DNA of 64,000 bases, from positions 70,691,295-70,755,294 of the forward strand of contig OZ023206.1 of the NCBI GenBank assembly GCA_963995525.1. Reading direction: 5' to 3'. The notes below the pieces were generated by a model. The model searched no databases. It had not been told where the DNA came from and saw nothing but the letters and a program-made list of their open reading frames with translations. Made by a program: the position numbers and the translations under genes. Positions 1 to 11,526 of the stretch are shown in pieces. The first letter of the stretch is position 1, and the number at the start of each line of letters is the position of its first letter. The DNA comes from Escarpia spicata. Taxonomy: Eukaryota; Annelida; Polychaeta; Sabellida; Siboglinidae.

Positions 1-2180
1 TAACGGCAAAAATCAAGTTGGGCTCAGATTCTACACAAGCGCCCCACAATTTTCTCAGATTTCTCAAACACATTTTGTATACATCTTTCGGGCACATGTG
101 GCAAAAAAATATGCAGCATTTCAGCGTACAACGCGTCATTGACACGTTTCTGTGCTCCAAGAGAATCTCTGCAACATATTCACATTTCACAGACAGTAAT
201 AAATAATGAGACAGAGATTTCGTTAAGGTTATTGTCCACCCAGGTACACCCATGATAACAACAATGGGGAAAAAGATTTTAAAAATTAAATACAAATCAC
301 TACCTTACAAGTTTCTTCATTATATTTTTTAGTCTTGAAACCGTAAACCAAGCTAATGGAGGTCTGTCATCATCTCTAATTTTCATTACAAGACTATCTC
401 ACTAATGGTCATAATATTGACATTATGCCTTTCACAATAATATCTATTGATGTGTCCTGTCACTTGCTCTCCAATTTTGGGTAGGTAGGACAGATTTTCT
501 TTCTTATTGACAGCTAGAGATAGGAGTGGCTGGCAAATATTTGTCTTTTCATGTGCTTTGATTTATACAGGGTCACAAATTCATGTATTTTCCTCGTCCT
601 ATCGTAAGAACTTCTAGGATCAGTTACATTCAACAGAGCTGGTCGGGCAACAGGAAAATAATTATGAAAATGTTATGGTAAATCTTGCCATTTTAAAGGG
701 CATGTCACCTTAATGACAGCGAAAACAAGTGGACCTCTGAACAGAGTCCTTAGATATGAATCTTTTAGCACCTACCCCTGGCTGATACCCACACAAAGGA
801 CCATGCGTCTTTCTAATTTAAAAGTCATTTTCTTGTCACACATTTGCACTGGTTCTGTCAAGCTACCGGGCAATAAATAATGTAGACCAGAGTGGAGATT
901 GGCAGGTTGACAAACGTGCTAGACAAGTGAACTTGTTTGTAGATTCCCTGTCCATTCATTCTCCTTTAACTCACTCTGTAATAGTCACAACATATCAACT
1001 GTTCAGTGAACAAACGACTTCTCATCAGAATGTCTCATCATATAGACATTCAGCGGCAATCTCGTCAGAGCACGCACAATTACGCAAAAGACGGAATCAT
1101 TTTTAATTGGTGTTTCAGTAGTGAATGTGACAAGCTGGGTGTATTCATTTTTATACAATCTTAGGCTAATAATGATGTAGGAGTTTGCTGTACTGTATAT
1201 TGGTGGGCTGACACAAAGAGATTATCGTATGAACCTGATTATAATGCTGGACTCATACCTCCATACTTTTATTGTGAGTCTCACGTTTATCAACCTTAAA
1301 GCAGATCATTGTTCAGTATGTGCTGTAAAGGTCTACAATCCTTTTGGATCTAACATTACAATTTTGTTGAAACATTAACACATTTGTAGGTTACTCACTG
1401 TTACCATGCAAACTTTTATAAGGAAATCACATTAACACATATTAAGGCTTACGTTGTAAACAGAACAGAAATGACAAGGCATGTGTGTCACACTGTATTT
1501 TAAATGTGCGAACTCACACAAGATGACCGATTGTCTTTACGATTCAACAAAACTTATGTCTGGTGTTTATCTGGCCAGATTTTAAAACTGAACTGCGGCA
1601 AGAAATTTTGCACACAGTAGTGCCGATTCACGCAATGTGTCTACAAGACCAAGGAAAACGGCAGTTGTGGCTAGTGGCCAATCAGTGCACAGTATTTTTT
1701 TTTTAAAGAATGAATCAAACTAGGTTCATGATGGTACAGATGTGCATTCATTCCACAAATGTTGCACAGTAATCCTTAAACATATGCTGCCCTCTTTGTA
1801 TCACGATGCAGAAAAACAGACATGTGGCAGCATGTGTGTAGATTAACAAGCTCTTGGTGAGCCTGGAATTAATGTGTACTCAAATGTCATACGACAAAAG
1901 AAGGGCAAGCAAGCCACCATGTCACTGGAAATATTGCAAAGCAATGCTCAACTGCTCGCATTGTTAAATTCTTAAACAGTGTTCAACGTTGCTTATATTA
2001 TTTATATATCTATGAGTTACGACATTCGGCAATCGATGGCTTGGGCAACACAGTGATGCAATGTGCGTTCTTCTTTAAACACGTGACTAGCATTCTGGTA
2101 AGCCATGAACACAAGGAAACACAATAAAACTCTCACAGCTGAGCCAACCCAGGGGCAATGTACAGATCAATGTCTCCTAT
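1..2180. other. Non-coding, no gene recognised
   Basis: AT-rich sequence with only short scattered open frames (the longest is 62 codons at 18-206) that resemble no family I know. The stretch 1,171-1,236 matches, in reverse orientation and with small gaps, the filler at 8,295-8,359 that joins the two copies of the tandem duplication. I see no tandem repeat, RNA gene or promoter that I can support. Confidence 0.5.
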
Positions 2181-2304
2181 CAGTCTTCCCAATATCTTCT
2201 GCGATGGTTGACCTTTTGTTGCAGATATTGATTAAGTCTTTCTTGGCATCACTGCGTTGATTGATGCTACCGTAAATAGCCAAATAGAAGCCAGTGTCCT
2301 TTGC
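2181..2304 (-). CDS. Candidate terminal exon, unknown protein
   Basis: On the minus strand a frame of about 40 codons opens directly after a CTCTTTAG acceptor-like sequence and ends at a TGA. The peptide has a protein-like composition: an early SAKDTGFYLAIYGS segment, then an acidic and basic stretch ending in KTDRRH. I do not recognise the family. It lies downstream, in the same orientation, of the unrecognised minus-strand gene at 3.5-5.2 kb and could be one of its exons, but no splice connection can be shown. Chance openness over this length is quite possible. Confidence 0.2.
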
Positions 2305-2924
2305 ACTGCCATTCACTAAAGAGCTATATTAGAAAGGCATATTTTGTTAATTTGTTGATTGTTGAACAACACATTATTGCCTGAACAATGCTATTATGTC
2401 TTATATTCATATTTTCTCTTTCAAAGTTATGTTATCTTTATTTATTGTTATTATGCTTTGGGTTGGCATGTTATTATAAAATCAACGTATTACAGAATAT
2501 GCCTCACATTATTAGAAAATGGGTACTCATACTAGTGTTCATCGATTTATTACAAAATTGGCCCTTTATTATTAAAAAAATTATAAAATGGGCCTGATTT
2601 GATTAAAAATGGGTACTTATGTAAAGTGAGCGTAACGGATGATGAATGCCAAATGCGAGTGTTGGAAGTGCACAGGTGTAGTCGATGCTTGGGATTCATT
2701 GATGCCGTGTATTGTATTAGTCTATTGTCAGATTGGATGAATACTGTTATATTAAGAGGCACCGATGCTGTCTATGCATTAGTCCACTGATGATTAACCC
2801 ACTAGTCCGTTATCAGTTTCAAAACTGAACAATATCATCTGCAAGTTACAGGTGCTGGATCGTGCACTACTTCATTGATAGAGGCAATGGCTACTGTCAC
2901 AGTTGGATGTTCAGTGTAAAAATG
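2305..2924. other. Non-coding, left flank of the tandem duplication
   Basis: AT-rich at 2,340-2,620, with loosely repeated phrases such as AAAATGGGTACT and AAAATGGGCC. No gene is recognised. The duplicated segment starts at about 2,925, where the sequence becomes nearly identical to that from 8,360 onward. Confidence 0.5.
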
Positions 2925-3539
2925 ATTTATTTGACACCGGATATTAACACATTAAGAGAGAACAAGGCTTGTCAGTGCACCATTTCATAATGCACTGGAC
3001 ACTGTCGTATCAAGTGGCTTTGACTCTGCACCAATCCGTTGTCACAGTCAGTCTCAATACCTTATGGCTGCAAATATTTAGTTAATGCCCTTGTCCATAG
3101 CAAAATACTCTGACTACTTTCATCTCAGACATTGGTGCACATTCAAAATAAGATTATGATGTATATGCGAATGATACAAATGCAACTTACCGGAGGGTTA
3201 TAATAGGACACTTGTCTGGTCGCATCACTCAGGCTGGTGCTCGCATTTCTGTCAGGAACACTGTCTTTATGAACTTTCCGATTTTACTTGCGACAACATC
3301 CACTACATGTGCGTGGTGCCTCATCTAAGACAGTTGCAAGGTTCAGTGGGTCATACATCAGTACCTGTACCACTTTCTTGAGTAGGGATCGGGGCTCCTG
3401 TCGAGACAACAGCTGACTTCTGTAAATTGTAAAGTGCAAGCTTCCTGTCTGTAGACCGTCCCACGATGAATGACATGTCTATACACTGAGGAGTTATCCT
3501 GAAGTAGTTTCACAATATCACCAGTTGACCCCCCAGGCA

Positions 3540-4510
3540 AGGTGATGATTGAACATCTGTTGTGCAGTATGAGCCCAGGTGTGTCATCTCTCTCTGTGTC
3601 TGTCATGACACCACACTGCATGTCATCATCACTGACCTCACGTAAACCAACTCTAACAGGTTGTCTTTGTAAAAGAGTATCCTCTGTGGGTCTGTCGTCA
3701 CACACCCTTTGGCCAAGGAAGCACACTTCCTGTATGGTTCCGTTACGACCTCGAGCACTTGGCTACTTTAACATCCGTGTCTTTGCTCTTCAAGCGTGGA
3801 TGAAGCTGCTTTGCCAAGTCTATGGTAGCGCTTGCATACAGTTGTGCTATTGTTGCGATGACTGGCACATCTCCCATGCAGGGTGATATGATTGAACATT
3901 TGTTGTGCAGTATGAGCCCAGGTGTGTCATCTCTGTGTGTGTCTGTCATGACATCGCATTGCATGTCATCATCACTGACCTCGCGTAAACCAACTCTAAC
4001 AGGTTGTCTTTGTAAAAGAGTATCCTCTGTGGGTCTGTCATCACACACCCTTTAGCTAACTAAGCATACTTCCTGAACGGTTCCTTTATGACCTCAAGCA
4101 CTTGTCTACTTTGACATCCGTGTCTTCGCTCTTCAAGCGCGGATGAAGCTGCTTTGCCAAGTATGTGGTAGCGCTTGCATACAGTTGTGCTGTTGTTGCG
4201 ATGACTGGCACATGACTGAACATATGTTGTGCAGTATGAGCCCAGGTGTGTCATCTCTCTCTTTGTCTGTCATGACACCACACTGCATGTCATCATCACT
4301 GACCTCACGTAAACCAACTCTAACAGGTTGTCTTTGTAAAAGAGTATCCTCTGTGGGTCTGTCATCACACACCCTTTGGCCAAGGAAGCACACTTCCTGT
4401 ATGGTTCCGTTACGACCTCGAGCACTTGGCTACTTTAAAATCCGTGTCTTTGCTCTTCAAGCGTGGATGAAGCTGCTTTGCCAAGTCTGTGGTAGCGCTT
4501 ACATATAGTT
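3540..4510 (-). repeat. Three tandem units of about 330 bp, copy 1
   Basis: Three direct copies with landmarks spaced by about 340 and 325 bases: a CTCACGTAAACCAACTCTAA phrase near 3,639, 3,977 and 4,301, and ATCCGTGTCTT near 3,772, 4,112 and 4,440. On the minus strand each can encode a block of about 70 residues running from an LGKAASSALEERRHG-like start to a KDNLLELVYVR end. Some blocks carry frameshifts or stops; the middle one ends early at RKYA. This looks like tandem amplification of an exon with intron flanks. The set also occurs at 8,949-9,900. Confidence 0.8.
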
Positions 4511-5214
4511 GTAACATTGTTGCGATGACTGGCACATCTCCATTGCTCCCCTTTGTATGGACACCTGCCAGAGCTCGGCACATAAACCCACAGTCGATGG
4601 TTATGTAGCAGAGCATCATAAGGTTCTTGTTTGTTTCAAGGTTTTTCATGATGAACTGCTTCAGTTCTTTATTGTTTGCAGTAAACATGTGGACATACTC
4701 GAGGATGCTGTCTCTTATGAAACCGTACAGTTCTACAGTATGGTGAAACACTTGCTTCTGCAGTTGTTGAGTTGGCTGTAAAGTGACTACAGTTGTAGTA
4801 CCAGGTAGAATGGCATCACCAACAATACCCGACATCAAGAGATACAGTTCAATGGGTGCGTTGCAATCAGGCACATGCAGGGATTTGTGATACTCGATGT
4901 CACGAATCTCGTCAACCCTGTCTCGGCTGTCTGCCAAAATCAGACATGTGTTATAGCATGTAGAGAAATATGACAAAGGCAGCAAATTTCTGGTCGGGAG
5001 ACATCTGCAACCCACTGACTGGCAAGATGCCTCAGACTACTTTGTATACGTTCCTCCATGGCAGCAACATCCCGGCAATCGAAGGTCCCTGGGAGAACCT
5101 CTGTGTCATGTCGTTGCAGGCTGAGTTCCATGTAGATCTCGTTCAGTGACGCCAGGTTGTCTTCATCTAGTACCATGTCTCTGTAGCCCTCACGTAGCAC
5201 TTTCTTCAGTCGAT
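4410..5214 (-). pseudogene. Unrecognised minus-strand gene, duplication copy 1
   Basis: A polypyrimidine tract and CAG acceptor end at 5,215. From 5,214 the minus strand reads a protein-like frame: a basic start (RLKKVLREGYRDMVLDED), then FDCRDVAAMEER, then a Cys/His stretch (PEICCLCH). A change of frame follows where copy 1 has about 31 extra bases relative to copy 2 (near 4,930-4,960). The second frame continues from there through HVPDCNAP, FIRDSILEYVHMFTANNKEL and ITIDCGFMCRALAGVH to about 4,540, then enters the first of the 330-bp units. No known domain is recognised. Either the extra bases belong to a short intron or they are a frameshifting insertion; the sequence alone does not decide. 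Confidence 0.45.
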
Positions 5215-5896
5215 CTGGATAGTAAAAATGGTAGGTATATATTGAGTGCTGAGCCTTTGTTTGATATATTACATAACACACGATATAGTGCATGCTCAAA
5301 CTGGTGATGAACACATTAACAGATTATGCCAAAGTTACGTAAATGTGCCTACATTATACTCTAGTACTTACCAATAAGTGTTGCTAATGAATTCCATTTC
5401 ACATTAACATTCTATAGTAAAGGGCAAACTATTTCATGACTGTTGAAGTTGGTACGACCTGTTTTAAAGATGGCAACATAAACATGTATGCATAAATGTA
5501 TCATGCGAACACACAGCGTTCTATATTATATGAGCATGCTCATTTATAAGTACTTACAAACACTGGTTTATAATTATAAAAAACACAGGCCTTCTGAAAG
5601 AGATCAGACCTATAGCTTGGAGGTTAGATAAGAAGGGCCACCAACAGTGGACGATTATTGTAGCCAGCTAAATATGATGTTATTTTGATGTTCAAAGACT
5701 TTCTGAAGCATTACAGAAAGCCTTGAGTCATTAGCGAGATCCATAGAACACTTTTTCAGAAAATGAAACTATCACGGAAAAAACATGAAATTGAGAATTC
5801 CAGGCATAGGATTATTTGTTGAGTGATGTTGTCACATGATGCCGCATGAATGCATCGTCACCTGTCAAGACAACGGTGAGGTTACTCAAGCAAGTG
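5215..5896. other. Non-coding spacer of copy 1
   Basis: Matches 10,602-11,290 closely. It contains no reading frame I recognise and would lie upstream of the unrecognised minus-strand exon, so it is likely intron or 5' flank of that gene. Confidence 0.5.
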
Positions 5897-6627
5897 TTTT
5901 CTTCTTCTTCCAATACACGCCTAGCCTCAACATGCTGAGGATACAGGCGGTGCTGTGGCATGGCAGGCGAACAGGACATTTTTGTTTTGTTTTTAGAGTG
6001 CAATATATAAGAACACAAATTATTGAAGAACTTGTTAACGTCTAAAACATGGGGTAGTGCAAAGTCTGGATGTTGCTTTTAAACGCATCCAGGCTGTTTT
6101 GATTTACAATATATTGAGGGAGGGAATTCCAAAGTCGAATGGTACTGGGGAAAAAAGAATACAAGTGGTAGTTGCATCTGGAGTGAGGGATAAGGTAAGA
6201 TAAGGAATGTTGTTTTCTAGTGACTATATTTACAGGAATAAGGTATTGGTTTGCTGGTATACCCACTAGGCCATTTGCTATCTTGTACATCATACATAGT
6301 TTTGCATCGGTTCTTCTGTCTGATAGGGATCTCCATCCTAATGTCTGGAGCATGTCTGTTACACTGGAGGTATTGTGGTGGCGATATAAGACATATCGGG
6401 CTGCACGGCATTGAATCATTTCTAGTTTGTTTATTTGTGTAAGGGTATAGGGATCCCAGACAGTACAGCTGTTCTCCACAATGGGTCTGACAAAGGTGAA
6501 GTAGGCCCGAGTTTTTATTTCAATTGGCGGAACTTCGAGATTTCTGCGGAGGAAGCCTAGTGATCTATTTGCTTTTAGACAAATGTTATTTATGTGGGCA
6601 TTCCACCGGAGATCTGAGGTTATCTTT
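5897..6627 (-). mobile_element. 5'-truncated LINE fragment, C-terminal RT region
   Basis: The minus strand reads continuously from about 6,625 to the stop at 6,042 as the C-terminal, post-catalytic part of a non-LTR retrotransposon reverse transcriptase. Visible marks are a DLRWNAHINN start, a KTRAYF..VRPIVENSCTVWDP stretch, CRAARYV, a SVTDMLQTLGW segment, SLSDRRTDAKLCMMYKI and FFPSTIRLWNSLP. The fingers, palm and endonuclease are absent, as expected of 5' truncation. Sequence from 6,041 to about 5,897 would be its 3' UTR, ending on the minus strand in a short GAA-rich tail. The corresponding site in copy 2 (about 11,290-11,297) is empty. Confidence 0.85.
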
Positions 6628-6639
6628 TTCCAAGCCTGA

Positions 6640-8294
6640 TTAAACTGACAACTGTGATATGTATTTGGCAGAATTCCTCCTGGGCTTACTTTAAATTGGA
6701 CATGTCAAAATCAACAAACTGCTAGAATTAAAACAAATTGAAACCACATTCATTGCTATGTCAATTAGTTCTTTTAAACATATCCAATACGTGAATTTAC
6801 CTTGTAGAGGCTTTCGTCGATTTGCATATAAATGAACTATCCTGAAGAATGTTCAGCAATCTGAGAAGAAAGTATGGAGAAGATTGTGTCAAAGATGTGA
6901 GAAAAGTTGAAGAATTGGCCAGAAAGGTTTCGCACCACAGAAATCACCTTGTGTTTACGCTACATTGCCAGGACGTTGATGTAACACCTCCCAGTCTCAG
7001 CCTGAAATGCCCAATAAACAAGGCAAAAGCGAGTAGAATAGTGGACAAAGCCAAAAAGGACTTAGGCCATGTTCGCACTGGGTCCGATTCACATACCAGA
7101 TTCTAGCGTATAGTTCGCGTACGATCGATTTTGCATCGGGTTGCGTTCAGACTACTAATAATTAAGCTGATGCGAACCGGTCACCGTGTACACACTATGT
7201 CTAGCTCGTGAAAGGCTCTGACCTAATTACATGTAGTTAACTTGTGGCACATCACTTGTTCGGGTGGTGATGACCATATGCACCTACTGGCGCGTTCACA
7301 TTACAGAGGCAAGTGGGCATGTACCATTCGCGTCCGCTGAGAACACATCGAGAGGTGGTCTGAGCGGACCAGCCGCAGCTAACGCAGCGGAACCAGCGTG
7401 TACATGGCAAATTGGACGCGAACCATTCGCGAACCATATGCGTGTCTGCTAAAATTGCCAGTGTGAACATGGCCTTAGTAAGAAAGCGAATACGTCTCAT
7501 AACAACAAATTGAATACGTTTAAAGACGAAAAAACTCGCCTTAGAAACAAAGTTGTTTACTTCGTTGCCAAGGGAAAATCAACAAAACGTCAATTGCCAC
7601 ATCGTGCATGTCAGCGAGAGTATGCACGAGAAAACAAAATGGCGACATCAACCGAAGATTCAGCGCCTAGAAGTGAAGAGAGACAGAACCACAGAAGTGG
7701 ACCTGACCGAAAAACAGCTGAAAAAGTGGGTGACAAACCTGTCTAAATACAAACTGTCTAACGATCAGAACAAGATATTAGCAAATGGGCTAAACTATGC
7801 GGTAACACTGGAGAAAAAAACGACTGAGGAGTTTGTTGTAGCAGCAGAACAAACAACATGCAGCTTGCCACAAGATCAAAAAGACAAGCTTCGTGCATAT
7901 ATCACGGGAGTTCTAGTCGGTTAAGGCGCCAAAACCGAATCTAACTAGGCAGGAAAGAACGGCTCTAAAAGAACTATAGAAGGAGAAATCAATCACCATA
8001 CCCCCTGCGGACAAGGGGAAGGACACAGTTGTTATGGAAACGAAAGAATACCAGGAGAAAATTAAGGAAATGCTAAACGACCAATCGACATACAGTGTAT
8101 GAGAAACTAGGATCAGACCAGGAAGTACAAGGCAGAACTGATCAGAATGATAAATTCTTTGGAGAACGAAGGGAAGATCACCAAAGACCAGAACTGGTAC
8201 TTGTACCCAACACTTGAAAAAGTACCACGCATGCAAGGCTCGTCAAAAATCCAAAAGTAGGGCATACCACTCTGACCAATAGTGGATTCACGAC
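6640..8294 (+). mobile_element. Penelope-like element, truncated, copy 1
   Basis: Plus-strand relics of a Penelope-like retroelement. 6,849-7,064 encodes an N-terminal region (NLRRKYGEDCVKDVRK, HHRNHLVFTLHC) typical of these elements. After a 410-bp MITE insertion the frame resumes at 7,478 with a Lys/Arg-rich segment. 7,690-7,920 encodes TEKQLKKWVTNLSKYKL and a PQDQKDKLRAYITG segment, and 7,920-8,080 the ERTALKEL and ETKEYQEKIKEML part of the RT fingers. Stops and frameshifts are frequent, including one in KEL-TAG. The element ends near 8,294 at the duplication breakpoint, so the RT catalytic core and the GIY-YIG region are missing. Confidence 0.8.
7065..7474. mobile_element. MITE in Penelope-like element, Harbinger-like, copy 1
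   Basis: 410-bp element whose ends are inverted repeats: GGCCATGTTCGCACTGG at the left and the reverse complement of GGCCATGTTCACACTGG at the right. A 3-bp TTA target duplication flanks it (7,062-7,064 and 7,475-7,477). TTA/TAA 3-bp duplications are a PIF/Harbinger habit, so that superfamily is inferred. No transposase is encoded. It interrupts the N-terminal coding region of the Penelope-like element. Confidence 0.8.
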
Positions 8295-8359
8295 ATTTCT
8301 CAGGTTCATACGATAATCTCTTAATGTCAGCCCACCAATAAACAGCAAACTCCTGCAGT
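8295..8359. other. Filler at the duplication junction
   Basis: About 65 bp between the truncated Penelope-like element of copy 1 and the start of copy 2. It reads as the reverse complement of about 1,171-1,236 with a few mismatches and a short gap. Either a template-switch insertion during duplication or a small dispersed repeat present twice. Confidence 0.55.
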
Positions 8360-8948
8360 ATTTATTTGACACCGGATATTAACACATTAAGAGAGAACAA
8401 GGCTTGTCGGTGCACCATTTCATAATGCACTGGACACTGTCGTATCAAGTGGCATTGACTCTGCACCAATCCATTGTCACAGTCAGCCTCAATACCTTAT
8501 GGCTGCAAATATTTTGTTAATGCCCTTGTCCATAGCAAAACACTGACTACTTTCATCTCAGACATTGGTGCACATTCAAAATAAGATTATGATGTATATG
8601 CGAATGATACAAATGCAACTTACCGGAGGGTTATAATAGGACACTTGTCTGTTCGCATCACTCAGGCTGGTGCTCGCATTTCTGTCAGGAACACTGTCTT
8701 TATGAAATTTCCGATTTTTCTTGCGACAACATCCACTACATGTGCATGATGCCTCATCTAAGACAGTTGCAAGGTTCAGGGGTCATACATCAGTACCTGT
8801 ACCACTTTCTTGAGTAGGGATCGGGGCTCCTGTCGAGACAACAGCTGACTTCTGTAAATTGTAAAGTGCAAGCTTCCTGTCTGTAGACCGTCCCACGATG
8901 AATGACATGTCTATTGTTTTACGATGTCATCAGTTGACCCCCCAGGCA

Positions 8949-9900
8949 AGGTGATGATTGAATATCTGTTGTGCAGTATGAGCCCAGGTGTGTCATCTCT
9001 CTCTTTGTCTGTCATGACACCACACTGCATGTCATCATCACTGACCTCACGTAAACCAACTCTAACAGGTTGTCTTTGTAAAAGAGTATCCTCTGTGGGT
9101 CTGTCGTCACACACCCTTTGGCCAAGGAAGCACACTTCCTGTATGGTTCCGTTACGACCTCGAGCACTTGGCTACTTTAACATCCGTGTCTTTGCTCTTC
9201 AAGCGCAGATGAAGCTTCTCTGCCGAGTCTATGGTAGCGCTTGCATACAGTTGTGCTATTGTTGCGATGACTGGCACATCTCCCATGCAGGGTGATATGA
9301 TTGAACATTTGTTGTGCAGTATGAGCCCAGGTGTGTCATCTCTGTGTGTGTCTGTCATGACATCGCATTGCATGTCATCATCACTGACCTCGCGTAAACC
9401 AACTCTAACAGGTTGTCTTTGTAAAAGAGTATCCTCTGTGGGTCTGTCATCACACACCCTTTAGCTAACTAAGCATACTTCCTGAACGGTTCCTTTACGA
9501 CCTCAAGCACTTGTCTACTTTGACATCCGTGTCTTCGCTCTTCAAGCGCGGATGAAGCTGCTTTGCCGAGTATGTGGTAGCGCTTGCATACAGTTGTGCT
9601 GTTGTTGCGATGACTGGCACATGACTGAACATATGTTGTGCAGTATGAGCCCAGGTGTGTCATCTCTCTCTTTGTCTGTCATGACACCACACTGCATGTC
9701 ATCATCACTGACCTCACGTAAACCAACTCTAACAGGTTGTCTTTGTAAAAGAGTATCCTCTGTGGGTCTGTCATCACACACCCTTTGGCCAAGGAAGCAC
9801 ACTTCCTGTATGGTTCCGTTACGACCTCGAGCACTTGGTTACTTGGACATCCGTATCTTCGCTCGTCAAGCGCGGATGAAGCTGCTTTGCCGAGTCTAAG
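8949..9900 (-). repeat. Three tandem units of about 330 bp, copy 2
   Basis: The same triplication as at 3,540-4,510, carried along by the larger duplication. It differs by scattered substitutions (for example GCCGAG for GCCAAG near the LGK-coding part), so the triplication is older than the segmental duplication. Confidence 0.8.
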
Positions 9901-10601
9901 GTAGCGCTTACATACAGCTGTAACAAAAACTAACATTGTTGCGATGACTGGCACATCTCCATTGCTCCCCTTTGTATGGACACCTGCCAGAGCTCGGCAC
10001 ATAAACCCACAGTCGATGGTTATGTAGCAGAGCATCATAAGGTTCTTGTTTGTTTCAAGATTCTTCATGATGAACTGCTTCAGTTCTTTATTGTTTGCAG
10101 TAAACATGTGGACATACTCGAGGATGCTGTCTCTTATGAAACCATACAGTTCTACAGTACGGTGAAACACTTGCTTCTGCAGTTGTCGAGATGGCTGTGA
10201 AGTGACTACAGTTGTAGTACCAGATAGAATGGCATCGCCAACAATACCCGACATCAAGAGATACAGGTCATTGGGTGCGTTGCAATCAGGCACATGCAGG
10301 GATTTGTGATACTCGATGTCATGAATCTCGTCAACCCTTATAGCATGTAGAGAAATATGACAAAGGCAGCAAATTTCTGGTCGGGAGACATCTGCAACCC
10401 ACTGACTGGCAAGACGTCTCACACTACTTCGCATACGTTCCTCCATGGCAGCAACATCCCGGCAATCGAAGGTCCCTGGGAGAACCTCTGTGTCATGTCG
10501 CTGCAGGCTGAGTTCCACGTAGATCTCGTTCAGTGACGCCAGGTTGTCTTCGTCTAGTACCATGTCTCTGTAGCCCTCACGTAGCACTTTCTTCAGTCGA
10601 T
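9679..10601 (-). CDS. Unrecognised gene, duplication copy 2, one long frame
   Basis: The paralogue of the 4.4-5.2 kb region, here a single open frame of about 307 codons from an acceptor (CTATCCAG, exon starting at 10,601) to a stop at 9,679. It joins the KKVLREGY start, the Cys/His stretch, the HVPDCNAP, LEYVHMFTANN and DCGFMCRALAGVH segments and one 330-bp-unit block ending in KDNLLELVYVR in one frame. The join at the HAIRVDEI segment depends on about 31 bases being absent relative to copy 1. The run after KDNLLELVYVR begins with a GT and may be intronic read-through. I do not recognise the family. Conservation of the frame between copies suggests a real protein, but intactness of the gene is unproven. 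Confidence 0.45.
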
Positions 10602-11520
10602 CTGGATAGCAAAAATGGTAGGTATATATTGAATGCTGAGCACCTCAGCCTTTGATTGATATATTACATAACACACGATATAGTGCATGCTCAAACTGGT
10701 GATGAGCACATTAACAGATTACGCCAAAGTTATGTAAATGTGCCTGCATTATACTCTAGTACTTACCAATAAGTGTTGCTAATGAATTCCATTTCACATT
10801 AACATTCTATAGTAAAGGGCAAACTATTTCATGACTGTTGAAGTTGGTACGACCTGTTTTAAAGATGGCAACATAAACATGTATGCATAAATGTATCATG
10901 CGAACACACAGCGTTCTATATTATATGAGCATGCTCATTTATAAGTACCTACAAACATTGGTTTATAATTATAACAAACACAGGCCTTCTGAAAGAGATC
11001 AGACCTATAGCTTGGAGGTTAGATAAGAAGGGCCACCAACAGTGGACGATTATTGTAGCCAGCTAAATATGATGTTATTTTGATGTTCAAAGACTTTCTG
11101 AAGCATTAGAGAAAGCCTTGCGACATTAGCGAGATCAATAGAACACTTTTTCAGAAAATGAAACTGTCACGAAAAAAACATGAAATTGAGAATTCCAGGC
11201 ATAGGATTATTTGTTGAGTGATGTTGTCACATGATGCCGCATGAATGCATCGTCACCTGTCAAGACAACGGTGAGGTTACTCAAGCAAGTGTTCTCTTTC
11301 CAAGCCTGATTAATCTGACAACTGTGATATGTATTTGGCAGAATTCCTCCTGGGCTTACTTTAAATTGGACATGTCAAAATCAACAAACTGCTAAAATTA
11401 AAACAAAATGAAACCACATTCATTGCTATGCAAATTAGTTGTTTTAAACATACCCAATACACCTGTACCTGAATTTACCTTGAAGAGGCTTTTGTCGATT
11501 TGCATAGAAATGAACTATCC
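10602..11520. other. Non-coding spacer of copy 2 with empty LINE site
   Basis: Matches 5,215-5,896 and then, without the LINE fragment, 6,628-6,845. The empty site reads GTGTTCTCTTTCCAAGCC near 11,290-11,307. No coding sequence recognised. Confidence 0.6.
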
Positions 11521-11526
11521 TGAAGA

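Larger units (their letters stand above)
2925..8294. repeat. Tandem segmental duplication, copy 1 (about 5.4 kb)
   Basis: Sequence from about 2,925 matches sequence from about 8,360 in the same orientation, base for base over long stretches, through the unknown minus-strand gene and into the Penelope-like element. The match ends near 8,294 in copy 1 and near 12,685 in copy 2. Offsets between the copies (about 5,435 at the left edge, 5,394 near 5.6 kb, 4,678 inside the Penelope-like element) change at discrete indels. The largest is a LINE fragment of about 730 bp found only here. Copy 1 is cut off inside the reverse transcriptase region, while copy 2 carries on to the element's 3' end. Confidence 0.9.

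Noticed and set aside
3542..3886. Plus-strand frames over the 330-bp units, repeating SPGVSSL and SSSLTSRKPTLTG
   Set aside because: Antisense to the more protein-like minus-strand frame; they persist only because the units are near identical.
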